This document shows positions 43,721-54,038 of a stretch of 64,000 nt of DNA, one piece after another (position 1 is the stretch's first letter; each line of letters begins with the position of its first letter). The translations under genes and the position numbers were made by a program. The stretch is taken from positions 61,796,958 through 61,860,957 of the forward strand of contig CM047426.1 in NCBI GenBank assembly GCA_026168455.1. Reading direction: 5' to 3'. Source of the stretch: Theocolax elegans (Eukaryota; Arthropoda; Insecta; Hymenoptera; Cerocephalidae). The notes below the pieces were generated by a model. The model made no database searches. It was given only the letters and a program-made list of their open reading frames with translations, and had not been told where the DNA came from.

Positions 43721-44020
43721 TCACTTTCCGGAAAAGTGAATGTTGTTACCACCTTTATATGTAATAAACAATTCCATTTTATTGGCTGCATCAGCCATTC
43801 TAAAGAATCTTGAGTCATCTTTTTGAAATGCATTGGAAATACGTTTCGGCAGGAATATGTCGAATTCTTCACCGATTTCAGCAACAACTTTGGCCCCGTA
43901 TTTGGTAGTAACTGGCTTGAGCTTAGTCACCATATAAAGATTATCCTTCTGCAGCTCGCTTATCTTTTTCGTGGGAAGAAATCCTCCACGAGAGAGACTG
44001 TTTATGTCGCTAAAGTCCAT
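43721..44020 (-). CDS. Small conserved protein next to Polinton polymerase
   Basis: 99 residues, ATG start, intact. Sequence pattern KDNLYMVTKLKPVTTKYGAK, EFDIFLPKRI, FFRMADAANKMELFITYKGG reads as a compact all-beta domain. The alternation and the T-K-Y-G-x-K turn resemble OB-fold single-strand DNA-binding proteins, and it sits in the replication side of the element next to the polymerase, so a ssDNA-binding role is possible but unproven. Same strand as the polymerase fragment. I cannot assign it to a named family. Confidence 0.5.
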   Translation of the reverse strand: MDFSDINSLSRGGFLPTKKISELQKDNLYMVTKLKPVTTKYGAKVVAEIGEEFDIFLPKRISNAFQKDDSRFFRMADAANKMELFITYKGGNNIHFSGK

Positions 44021-44260
44021 CTATAAAAAAAAGATTGTTTAAAATATGTCTATGAGATTTTATTTTTGATTAGAAAAAAAGCTTATTTCACCTCTAAAGA
44101 CATGATGATATCACAGTCAACCCTTCTTAAATCGTTTTCTTTCCTCTGGTTCTGCAAAATCTTGTTCAAGTCCTCGCCTACAGCTATATAGGATTTGCTG
44201 ACACTGATTCGAACTCAACTGTTGCTGTGATTGCTTCGAGATCTGCTGCTATGGTTGTTG

Positions 44261-44935
44261 CTACGACTGGCTCGAGACTGCTCGACTGTGTTCTGCAGCT
44301 GCAAACATCTGCTGATATAGACTGCTCCCCTCCAGCGCAGCAGCATTCGACGGATCGACTGCGGTGGTTGCAGGAGTGGGATTTCCAGCTTCTTGATTCG
44401 CTCCCCAGTTTTCTTGAATGTGAGATAGTGGTGATAGTTTCTCGATTGGTATGATTGCAGAGGTGGGGGGTTCTTTATTCTGATTGACTACCTCCTCTTT
44501 AATACTGTAATGACCCCAGGGAAGGGTGTCCGATTGACCAATCAGAAGACAGCGCTTGTCATCGTGTGCACTAAGCAATCTTTGTTTCTCTCTCAGTATA
44601 CAATCTATGATGTCTAGATCTTATATTTCGTTGTTCTCTAGACAAGATGGCGTTCTGTTGCAGACAATTAATGTAGTCATCAAAGGTGATGGTTTTCTTG
44701 TCAACTGAATTTTTGACACCTTTAGCCTTTTGGATAGGTTTAGTATTCTGGACTCTTATACTATACATTTTACTCCTTAATCCAACGAATTCTAGCATGA
44801 TTTCACCATTACATTCATCTTTCATTAAACCAACGATCTTCTTGTTATCACGTAGCATACTGAATTAATTGTTTTCAGCGTAATCTGATGTATCAAACTC
44901 ATGGATATTTTGCTTCTTTACGTTATAAATATTAA
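44261..44935 (-). pseudogene. Polinton protein-primed DNA polymerase B, C-terminal remnant
   Basis: Minus strand. A short stretch HEFDTSDYAENN (about 44880-44920) ends at a TAA, and the same frame continues at 44858-44571 with IVGLMKDECNGEIMLEFVGL and RSKMYSIRV, KKTITFDDYINCL, the thumb/C-terminal region of Polinton family B polymerase. A frame change near 44575 leads to DDKRCLLIGQSDTLPWGHY, the normal C-terminus; the Pro/Ala-rich tail beyond it (to 44261) is not clearly part of the protein. All polymerase and exonuclease catalytic motifs are absent, so over 800 residues are missing upstream. Confidence 0.82.
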
Positions 44936-46062
44936 TAATTCGGAATTATTAATAGTAATCAATAATTAAATTAATACTAATTAGATTTGCAGCGTTAAGA
45001 TTACATTAGTAATATGCGAATATATTCCTTTCGTAGGTGAAAAATAATCATTCAAAAATAGATAATAGATGGCGACCGATAAATCCATTAACGGAAAATT
45101 GTTAATAGATTATATAAAGCCAACGGGATTTTGGAAAAGCAGCTCGAGTCGACTCACTTATCCTTTTGTATTGATATTTCTGCAAAGGCTAGGAGGACCA
45201 CATTGTGGGGAGCCTCCTAGTCCGCTGCTAGGATTATCAAATTATAGTAAGCTCATCTCTGAGCCTAATCTTGTATAATAAAATCCTCTTTCACTATTAA
45301 ACACACGGACTGCTGGCGCGTATTTCACTATTCGGTTCCGTCAACACATACATTCATACTAACAAATACATACAGTCTAAAGTGTTACAGAGAGAGCAAG
45401 GCGCGTCTCTTTATATTCACGGACAATTATTTACAGGTTTTATTAATATTAATTATAATTTAATAATAAATTGAGATTTATTGTTAAGCACAACGTGGCA
45501 ACAAAACGTGTTCGTTTCACCTGGGACATCCATATTACGAGTCCAACGCCCTAACCGACCCTAACTTATCGCAGACCTCATTTACAGAAATTATTTTTAT
45601 ATTTTAGAAATGGAAAGTATAGTGGTTTGTCATTCAGCTTCGATATCCCGACAATCTGAGTCCGTTATAAATTCCTTTACATTCACACATATGTAGATAT
45701 GAATGATTGGTACTAAGTAACAAATAGTAATTTGCAATCACCATGCATAAAGTTATGAGACCCAGCATAATATACATATATTACACACGTACGCATACAC
45801 CCCCATCCATCCATATCTACATCCAATTTTAAATCAACGTAACCTTGCTCGCCCACATCCATCCTCTGAAATTTATGTCCACCCACTGACACACATCATA
45901 ACACATCTACTTCTATTCCTAATCTAACTACCCACACCCACCCTCTCTCACAAACATTCACACGACACCCATTTCCAAACAAACTACTTACTTCCACTTC
46001 TTAACCATCTCATCCACATCCGTACACCTTAACCTACCGTTATACACCCAAACGTAGTCGAC
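44936..46062. other. Mixed DNA, no gene seen; C-rich low complexity at 45780-46060
   Basis: AT-rich to 45760, then a strand-asymmetric stretch rich in CCCAC/CATCC words on the plus strand up to the LINE start. No coding signal. Confidence 0.45.
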
Positions 46063-48400
46063 CGGTCACTGCAGTGTTTCCGGTGCGGCTAAGAGGGCCA
46101 CAAAGCAGTGGATTGTGTAGTAGATAAGAACGAAGCCGCGCCTAGGGTTGAACCATCTATTGAAAATGGTTAAGGTGCTCCAAATCAACCTAAACCACTG
46201 TGCTATGGCTAAGGATTTGCTACCGTAGTTAGTGAGAGAAGAGCAGGCTGACATTGTCATCGTCAGTAGAGAGTACAGAGATCCCACTTAATCGAAGTGG
46301 GTGAGTGATGCTACTAGCAGAGCGGCCACCTAGGTATATGGAAATCTGCATGTATCCGAAAAAATGGTCGCTCTCCTCCCTAATTTTACCTGGGTGGAGG
46401 TGTCGGGTATACGAATATACAGTTGATATTTCCCATCCACTAGTAACATCGACAAGTTCCTACGATCCTCGATGCCATCGTCACCAGTGCGAGGTCCTCC
46501 CGATCGCCAATAGTCATCGGGGAGAAGTTTAATGTTTGGGCGACAGAATGGAGCAGTACGAAAACCAATACTCGTGGTCGTACACTTTTTGAAGCCTTTG
46601 CAATATTGAAGTTAGAGATTGCTAACACCGAGACGACTCCCACTTTTACCAATGCGGGGAGATCGTCCGTAATAGATCTAATCTTCATCGATCTTAGATT
46701 GATGAAGGGAGGGTTTACCTGGAAAATTAGTGATCGCTACACGGAGCTCCAAATGACGACTAACAGGGCAGAGGTCCAGATAAAAGCTTCCAATGTAAGA
46801 GATAGGTACCGTCTACCTTAGACCGGGAAACGTTCTTCTGCTCCATAGAAGCTTTTGTCAAAGGAACACCGGGAAAACGAGCCGAGGAACCCATACGTAC
46901 CATAACGTAATGCGATGCCTCTATGGCTGGGAAATTTATTCTCCGTAACCGTCCACCTGTTTATTGGTAGAATGAGAATATTGCAAAAATAATTCGAGAG
47001 TATCTGCGGATTCGGTGACTACATTAGAGAGCTCGGAATATGCTGCGGTACCAAGAACTAACCACGGCCTATGAGGAAAAACGGAAAGAGCTCAGGGCTG
47101 TCATGAAAACAGCTAACGAAAGTGCTGGCATAAATTTTGCGAGTAAGTGGACCGCGATCTCAGGGATAAATCGTACAAAATGGTAATGAATAAGATTATA
47201 CCCAGAGGCTATCATGTCTACATTTTCTTGACAGAACGGTATGTCACCTGTTCCCACAATATTTGGAATGGGCAGCCGAGACAGGTCTAATGGTAAACGA
47301 CAGTGCAGTCGTGCCACCAGATATTGACATAACCTAGCTAAACATGGCTGCAAGGAAAATATACATCCGTAAATCTTCAGGGCCGGATGGAATACGTTGT
47401 TTATTAAGACCGCTGTGCTGAATGTACGACAAATTTTTACGCATACATTTGGTACTTGTTTTAAGTTAAGATGCTTCCCGGTACGGCGAAAGGTAAAGAG
47501 GTTGGTACTTTTCCCAAAGGGACACAGACAGGCGATCTGTCTGACAATCAGTTCGGTTTTCGGAAAGGACTTTCTACAGTTGACGCCATAAGTCGAGTTA
47601 CGAAGGTACTAGAAATTCCAGGCGCACATATGCTATCGTCGCCCTAGATATCCGCAATGCCTTCAACTCGGCTCAATGGGAGAACATCATGTTGTCCTCG
47701 GAACAGTTAAAATTGCCACAAAGACGGTGCTTATCATGCGAACAAAGCAAAAGAGTTATGCCACCTTTACTGCAAATAGTAAGCCTACAAAATCGGTGAC
47801 CACAGTGAAATACCTAGGAGTTATCTCGGATGCGCGACTAATATTCAAGGAACACCTATTGACTGCAGCGTCAAAAGCCGCAGGACTGGCTAGAGCTTTG
47901 TCGGCAAAGCAGCAACAACGGGGCTCTCTTAGCGACAGTGGTAAGCTCCATAATTTTGTATGGAGCTCTGATATGGGCAAATCCCCTAAGAAGCAATATA
48001 AGCTATGCGGCATTCTGTCAGCAAACTGGTCCGATGCTGGTGTCGTGGAAGAAAGGGACCATTTCCCAATCTTTAGCTCCAGAAGGCTTTGGGATGTGCC
48101 TTCTTGGTTTGCAAGAATGTTGGGATGCTACGGTGACCGTCGCAGCATCCATCATGGGGCGACTATACCACATCAAAAAGGAGGAAGAGCGTGCTAACGG
48201 CGATATTAACAGCAGCTGGCCTATATGCTACAGATAGTGATGCAGGTGCCTGTTAAGAAGGGCAAAACGTGGCGTGACTGACCCTCTGAAAGTAGGCTTC
48301 CGAGGGGGCAAGGATTAGTCGAGAGGAAGACCCCTGTCAATATCTAATGGCGGGGTGGTACTTAGTGAATCTGGATCACCTTGCCCGAATCCCACACTCC
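46063..48400 (+). pseudogene. R1-clade non-LTR retrotransposon, decayed
   Basis: Plus strand, frames repeatedly broken. In order: end of ORF1 with a CCHC knuckle (CFRCG...GHKAVDC, 46078-46120); APE endonuclease start MVKVLQINLNHCAMAKDLL (46167 on) with later NAGRSSVIDLIF (about 46650) and W.ISDRYTELQ; RT with SSGPDGIRCLL (about 47375), GDLSDNQFGFRKGLSTVDAI (about 47530), and ALDIRNAFNSAQWENIM (about 47641) which holds the first catalytic Asp; then VKYLGVISDARLIFKEHLL (about 47805) from the RT thumb. The FxDD block between about 47690 and 47700 is deleted. R1 elements usually insert in 28S rDNA; no rDNA is seen here. The 3' end is not defined. Confidence 0.82.
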
Positions 48401-50678
48401 GTCCGTAAAAAGCATTTTTACCGCCTCGTCTAAAAAAAGCACACACACTCACATACGCATACACACACACATATTTACATATATATTAGAACCGCTCTAG
48501 CTTATCTTATATAAATGTATAAATATGTATGTTTTTCTTTTACAAGATGTTTTTCTTGTTTAAAGACGAATAACGTAGTATAATCAATTATTATCGATCA
48601 TGTAGATTGCAGTGAACGTAATTTCATTGATCAATTAAAAATCATATTTGTAATGAAAGAAATTGAATTAAACAATTTCTAACACAACGCTATCAAATAC
48701 TTAATCTTAATTCAAAAATCGAATTTTAATATAAATAGAGGTATATTGATTACAAAATGAACAAAATACAAATAAGTGAATTAAACCAATTATCGATTTC
48801 TAATTTGTGATAGAAACGAATTACACAGGCACACAAAAAAAAGTTCTGTTCTTAGAATCACACTAGTATATCTTTATGTTTTTGGGATCGCTGAATTCAA
48901 ATCCGGTGTCCGCCTGATTTGATAAGTTCAAGGTCAATATTAGTTCAAGGTCCATAACATCAAAACCCATAAGCCTCAAAACCCATAAACTCCAAAACAT
49001 ATGAACCCCAGAACCCCAAATTCCATAAACGCATGAACCCCATTGTGCATAAACCCAAAACCGTAAAATACTTAAACACCAATATCCATAAACCCGAAAA
49101 CCCATTAACCTGAAGAAAAAATGATCATCTATACCACTCGGTTATTGAATGCTCTTGTTCTAAAAGGCAAACGTTTCACTCTTTTCTAAAAATTTTGCTT
49201 CATTAAGTGAACCTTTTGTCAAGATAACTCTAACTAACCTGGTATTGTATCGCGCATCAGTACGCTTTCTTCCTCAGGCTGCTACTCATTTTACATCCTA
49301 ATATTCTAAAATTCTCAACCATATCAAATATTATCTCGTTGTACTCAGAGCTTTTGTAATTGCCTAAGAAATTACTACATACTTTCCTGAAACTGACCCA
49401 TGCAGCAATCTCAATAGGGCTCACTTTAGTGATAAAATGCCATTCACATTGACGAAAGGTCAGTACGACGAGCACGAATAACGAAAATCAATATACCGAA
49501 AAATCAGAATGCAGAAAAGTTAAAAAATGGATGGAAATGGACAAAAAAGTAATGTTAAATTAGTACAAGATATCTATAAAATAGATCATTTCGCTTTAGA
49601 TGAGTACCACTAGAGTTTTTGAATATTCCGATAAAGAATGTATTGTCTTAAAACTAAAATTTTCGATTAATATCAGCTATTGCAAAAATTTTTTAAAACG
49701 TTGGCACATTAAAGGAAGATAAGTGCAATCCAGGAAAAAATTTCCATAATAATATTTACTTAATCAGCAGGTTGACATATCGGGGGCAGTCGGGCGAAAG
49801 TGAGCAATAACTTTGAAACTAAAACGCTAAAATCCAACAACCCCACGCGTAGCGAGTTTCAATAGAAACTAAGAAATTAATCTTTAAACCATAACGCTCA
49901 AACCCACTTACACCAAAAGTTCTTGAGTTATATATAAAAATATTCTATAGGTGTAATGAAGGAAGGACATAGAAAACGTTTCTTGAAACCATTTACGGAG
50001 GTTTAACCTTGAAATGACGTTGACCCTGACGTGATGGAGTCAAACAAACACCAGATTTCGATATTATTTAATTTATTGTATTATATCGAATAGTGCAATT
50101 ATTAAGTCTACTTTTAAGTTCGATAACAGGGTAGAAAGTAGCGAAATAAATAGCACTAAAAGTATTAAAAGTAGTTATGCAAATAGCAATGCTACTTTTG
50201 CTTCGATAAAGTTACATACAAAATAGTGCAAAAAGTAGCGCTAAAAGTTGCGCGTAATCTTTGAGTAGCGACTTCTTTTATCAGTTTGTCTACAAATTTT
50301 TGATACTATTCTTATGGCTTGCTACTCAATAAATTTGGTAACTTTTGGTGAAAATTCGGAATAAGTGAACACCATTTATAATGTTTCTATAGTTATGGTG
50401 TATTTATTATATTAAACATTCTTATTAATAGTTTCGTATTTTATTTTTTTCAAGTCTTTTCCGTATATTGAGATAAATAAATTTAATCAGATTGACCATT
50501 CATTAATCCTTCATCAGTTATTGAAATATCTATAAAAATTTTTGTATTTGTTTGATATAAAACAGACCCTTTGCAAAATTCCTCCATAAATGAATGTATA
50601 TAGCTTTAACTAAGACACAATTAAGTGTAATAGAATACAGGTGTAAAAAAACGATATAGCTACATTATTTTTACACAG
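48401..50678. other. Intergenic or intronic DNA before the arrestin exon
   Basis: (CA)n-like sequence near 48445-48475, the degenerate CCCATAAAC repeat at 48940-49115, then AT-rich DNA. Words such as AAAGTAGC repeat at 50110-50290. The last bases before 50679 form a good polypyrimidine tract and acceptor. Confidence 0.45.
48940..49115 (+). repeat. Degenerate CCCATAAAC minisatellite
   Basis: About a dozen imperfect units of AACCCATAAAC/ACCCCAAA with strong strand asymmetry (almost no G on the plus strand). Confidence 0.6.
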
Positions 50679-51047
50679 CAACCGGCACGATTGGAGGTAG
50701 AGCAACATGTAGGAGTATTCTGCGTATCAGGTGGCCCAGTATTTTGTCGACTAAGTCTTGATCGGGGCGGTTATGTACCTGGAGAGAGTATTGGCATTTC
50801 GGCAACAGTCAGCAACCGCAGTAAGGTAACCATGAGATCTACCAAGGCTTCCCTTACCGAGACAATACAGTATTTATGCCGTGGCAAAGTCTTAGCGAGT
50901 GAAACTCGCGAACTTGCCAGTGTATCTAGAGGTAAAATAAGGTCCGGAGAGGGCGAAGAATGGCTCAACGAGCAAATGTACGTTCCACCCTTGCCACCTA
51001 CTAATCTTAGGGGTTGTCACCTCATCAAAGTGCTGTATCACGTTTAC
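50679..51047 (+). CDS. Arrestin-domain-containing protein, internal exon (arrestin C domain)
   Basis: 369-bp open exon (123 codons, phase 0 at both ends) with acceptor TTTTTACACAG directly before 50679 and donor GTAAGT at 51048. The residues PVFCRLSLDRGGYVPGESIG, SKVTMRSTKASLTETIQY and PPLPPTNLRGCHLIKVLYHV match the beginning of the C-terminal arrestin fold of alpha-arrestins (ARRDC/TXNIP family), which act as adaptors for membrane protein trafficking and ubiquitination. The start of the frame in the ORF sense is irrelevant as it is internal. Neighbouring exons are not found in the window: the downstream side has >12 kb of repeats. It is either a gene with very long introns or an isolated captured exon. 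Codon use is GC-richer than the flanks. Confidence 0.85.
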
Positions 51048-51274
51048 GTAAGTCTTTCTTTTATTTAGATCATAAATTTATTGATAATTGTACGAATCCA
51101 AGTTGTAGCATTAAAATTCTGTTCAAAACGGATATAAACTAATCTTTGATTATAAATTACAAATATTTAATTTCGGGTACTTTACCTTAAAGCAACTATT
51201 AGTGATGAATTACTTTTCAACTAAGACTAAGAATTTGTAGAAAAAAATTGCTATTTTAAAATATAAATTTTTCA

Positions 51275-52240
51275 AAATAATGGAAAATTCGTGAATCTAT
51301 TGCTTGTTTACATTATTAGTTATATGATAAATGAATTTATTGATCTCCAAAAGCCAAAGACTGTTCCTCACAACTCAGTAAGCCGGACTGTATTAATACC
51401 AGAAAATCCTATAAAAACCTCACAGGATGAGTGTTTGAGAAAGACCAAGACAAGCAAAGTCCAAAAAATAAAAAATTTAGTTGATTGAAGTATAAAATTA
51501 TAAAAAACGGAAGAAAAGAAAGGAAAATAAAAAAAATATTGTATTTCGCCCTGAGTATGCTTGGTGGGCTCATCAGTAAAGTCCAGGCATCTCGTCTCTA
51601 GATACAGATGAATGATATAATATAAAAATTTTGAAAAACAGCCCCACTCCGACGAGGACGACATGAGCCCTAATACAAAATCTCACGTGAGAACTCACTT
51701 TTTTTAGTAATAACGCCCTCCAGATAAGCTCAAAAATTAAGGTTTTAAAGCGATTCAGACATGTTGATGATTTTTTTCAATTTCACATGAGAAATAAAAA
51801 AAAATCATAAATATGTCTGAATCGCTTTAAAACCTTAATTTTTGAGCTTATCTGGGGGCTGTTATCACTAAAATAGTGATCCCCCATACTATTAAATTGA
51901 TTCCTTATTTTTTAGGAAGTTTGAGCAGTGTTCTCATTGCAAAGTCACACCAGATTTTGGCACGAGATTTCACGTGAGATTTTGTATTAGGGAGATACAT
52001 ATGCCCTACCGATAACAAACATTAGTAAGTGTCACATGTTAAGAGGTAGCTCCCTAACGCACTTACATAGAACTAATGTCTTAATCGTCAGAATATTGCC
52101 ATAGGAAGCATTTTGTGATCCAATGCCACATAATTTTAATATGTGAATTTTTCCAAATAATGGAAAATTTGTGAATCTATTGCTTGTTTACATTATCAAT
52201 TATACGATAAATGAATTTATTAATCTCCATAAACCGTTTT
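51275..52240 (+). repeat. Diverged monomer of the 560-bp satellite, with MITE inserted
   Basis: Same order of landmarks as the 60-kb array (GATCTCCAAAAGCCAAAG, CACAGGATGAGTG, TTTCGCCCTGAGTATGC, CATCTCGTCTCTAG, CCTAACGCACTTACATAGAAC) but with many substitutions, and interrupted at 51668-51992. The poly(A) of the array is only a broken A-rich stretch here. Confidence 0.85.
51668..51992. mobile_element. 325-bp MITE with CCCTAATAC ends, TSD AG
   Basis: Ends start CCCTAATACAAAATCTCACG as in the 6116 copy; AG flanks both (51666-51667, 51993-51994). Comparison with the empty satellite sequence confirms that only 2 bp were duplicated. The centre is itself a palindrome with arms AGATAAGCTCAAAAATTAAG (51721-51764, 51812-51858). 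Confidence 0.88.
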
Positions 52241-52244
52241 TTTT

Positions 52245-52760
52245 TTAAATTTAAATGGGAATTACCATGTTAATTTTTGTGAATTTTTTGCCTTCCTTTA
52301 AATTATCATAACTTTTTACAGAATTGAAGGCCCTAAAAATGCTACAGATCATTTGAAACGTATTGCTCCAAGCTTTCTTTTAGACTTTTGGATAAAAAAA
52401 TCAATTGTGGCGCACTTACACTTTTTTCACGTTGAATATTGACATGTAATTTATGTAACATTGACCTTGAGATTATAAATATTAACCCAGAAGGATAAAT
52501 TCTAGACATAATTAGCAACGAATGTTACATATAATGTCCTATAGTAAAAATCGATAGTTTTTGAGTTAAATAGCGGTAAACCCAGCTGTGTTGAAAAAAA
52601 CTTGGAAAAATTCACTTTTTGAGGTTAGAATAACTTTTGAGCAAATAGGTTGCAGTACCTAAAAATTGTTTTCTGTATTCTGAAAAACATTTGCAATGTG
52701 TACCCAAAATTTGGTGCATTTTTTAATTTTGATCGGACCACTTCAAAGAACCAAATACAA
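52245..52760 (+). repeat. Single arm related to the 56.5-57.4 kb palindrome
   Basis: Shares landmarks with 56930-57355 (AAATTATCATAACTTTT, CAATTGTGGC.CACTTACA, TAACCCAGAAGGAT.AATTCTAGAC, TTTTGATCGGAC.ACTTCAA). Confidence 0.75.
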
Positions 52761-53074
52761 AGAAACACGGGTTAGTCGTTATCTCGATGTGTACGCGGAG
52801 TTAAAAACACGACGCGTTGCTCCTGTCTCGGTCAAGAAATAAGTTTTTTACAATGTGATCGGAGCGTAAATTAGCTGAAGTAGGTCTAAGTATAGGATAT
52901 ATTATGATGGTCAAGTCCATGTTATGTAGACATATAGTATGAACGTGTACTAGTAACAGTACAGCGAAGTTGTTAGCGCGTCGGATTGTAAATAGAGAAC
53001 TTACCTTAGACGCCTGTCGCAAGATGAACCACGACGCCAGCAAGATATTCTGCGGCTATATTTATATATAGGAG
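52761..53074. other. DNA left of the piggyBac fragment, no gene recognised
   Basis: A minus frame (52801-53043) exists but has no family resemblance; the region could contain a scrambled transposase N-terminal part. Confidence 0.35.
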
Positions 53075-53296
53075 ATGTATTGTAATCACAATGATTACTA
53101 TTTTAATTCTAAAAAACGTCTTTATGAGTATTGGCCAACAAAACGAGTCCTACAGCGCCCAATCGTTACCGAACTTATGACAAGAAATAAATTTGTTACC
53201 ATCAAGAAGAATATTCGATTCTACAAATTATGCAAAGGATGGCACAGTTTGTTTCTCGATATCTCGGTCAGGTTTTGCCTGGTTTTTAATGGGTGA
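53075..53296 (+). pseudogene. piggyBac-like transposase fragment
   Basis: The frame reads RLYEYWPTKRVLQRPIVTEL then MTRNKFVTIKKNIRFY, matching the segment of the DDE piggyBac transposase (DDE_Tnp_1_7) just before the first catalytic Asp. No catalytic residues remain; only about 45 residues are recognisable. The frame ends at TGA 53294. The piggyBac-type MITE at 38489 could have been moved by a relative. Confidence 0.5.
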
Positions 53297-53383
53297 ATAA
53301 ATATTCAAATTTATTTAAGTTATTTCTTTTATTCCTAATTAATACAGACCTGTAGATACGCACCAACTAACGCGTACTAACAA

Positions 53384-54038
53384 GGAGAGTATCCCAGGTC
53401 CGGATCACGGATCTTGTCCTAACTCTAGGATAAGTTTTGTAATATAAAAATATGAAGAAAGCCAGAGGTATAGACTCTAACGCTTAATTTTACAAAAGTT
53501 ATACGCTATTAAAGCAAAATTTCAAAAAACTGTACTTTCACTTAAAACGCTTATAACTTTTAAACAATCTAACATCAGCCCTCAAACTTTAATTCATTAA
53601 AAAGCTGAGATAAAATAAATACAGTTTAAAAAAAATAAGCTTAAATCCACTGCAATGGAGCAAAGTTGTAGCAGAAATTTGTAGAAATTTAGCTTAACAA
53701 ATCACAGTGCTTAATTTTCGTCAAAATTTCTACAAATTTTTATTTCTGCTATAACTTTGCTCCATTGCAACGGATTTGAGCTTATTTTTTTTAAACTGTA
53801 TCTATTTTATCTCAGCTTTTAAATGAATTTATATTTGAGGGCTGATAGTTTATTGTTTAAAAGTTATAAGCATTTGAAGTAAAGGTTCTTTTTTTTTTAA
53901 AATAGCATTAACAGTGTATAACTTCCGTAATATCGAGCGTTAGGGTCTATAACTCTGGCTTTCTTCATATTTTTATATAACAAAACTTATCCTAGAGTTA
54001 GGACAAGATCCGTGATCCGGACCTGGGATACTCTCCTT
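53384..54038. mobile_element. 655-bp palindromic element with ACAAGGAGAG ends
   Basis: Arms of ~310 bp in inverted orientation (outer end ACAAGGAGAGTATCCCAGGT) meeting near 53,710 at TTTGTAGAAATTT sequences. Arms differ by scattered substitutions. A single-arm relative starts at 58028. No clear TSD. Confidence 0.85.

Larger units (their letters stand above)
38335..44935. mobile_element. Decayed Polinton/Maverick (adintovirus-like) element
   Basis: Contains, left to right: capsid-like gene (-), adenain-like protease (-), hydrophobic minor-capsid candidate (-), PLA2 protein (-), packaging ATPase (+), conserved protein (+), GPPG protein (+), chromodomain integrase (+), small conserved protein (-), and the C-terminal part of protein-primed DNA polymerase B (-). 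This gene set is diagnostic. Terminal inverted repeats and the 6-bp duplication were not found; most of the polymerase is missing, so the right end is truncated near 44935 and the left end is uncertain. Confidence 0.9.

Noticed and set aside
45069..45278. Short plus frame right of the Polinton
   Set aside because: No similarity and not linked to any Polinton gene; treated as chance.
46063..48400. rDNA insertion site for the R1-like LINE
   Set aside because: No 28S rRNA sequence is visible on either side, so target specificity cannot be inferred.
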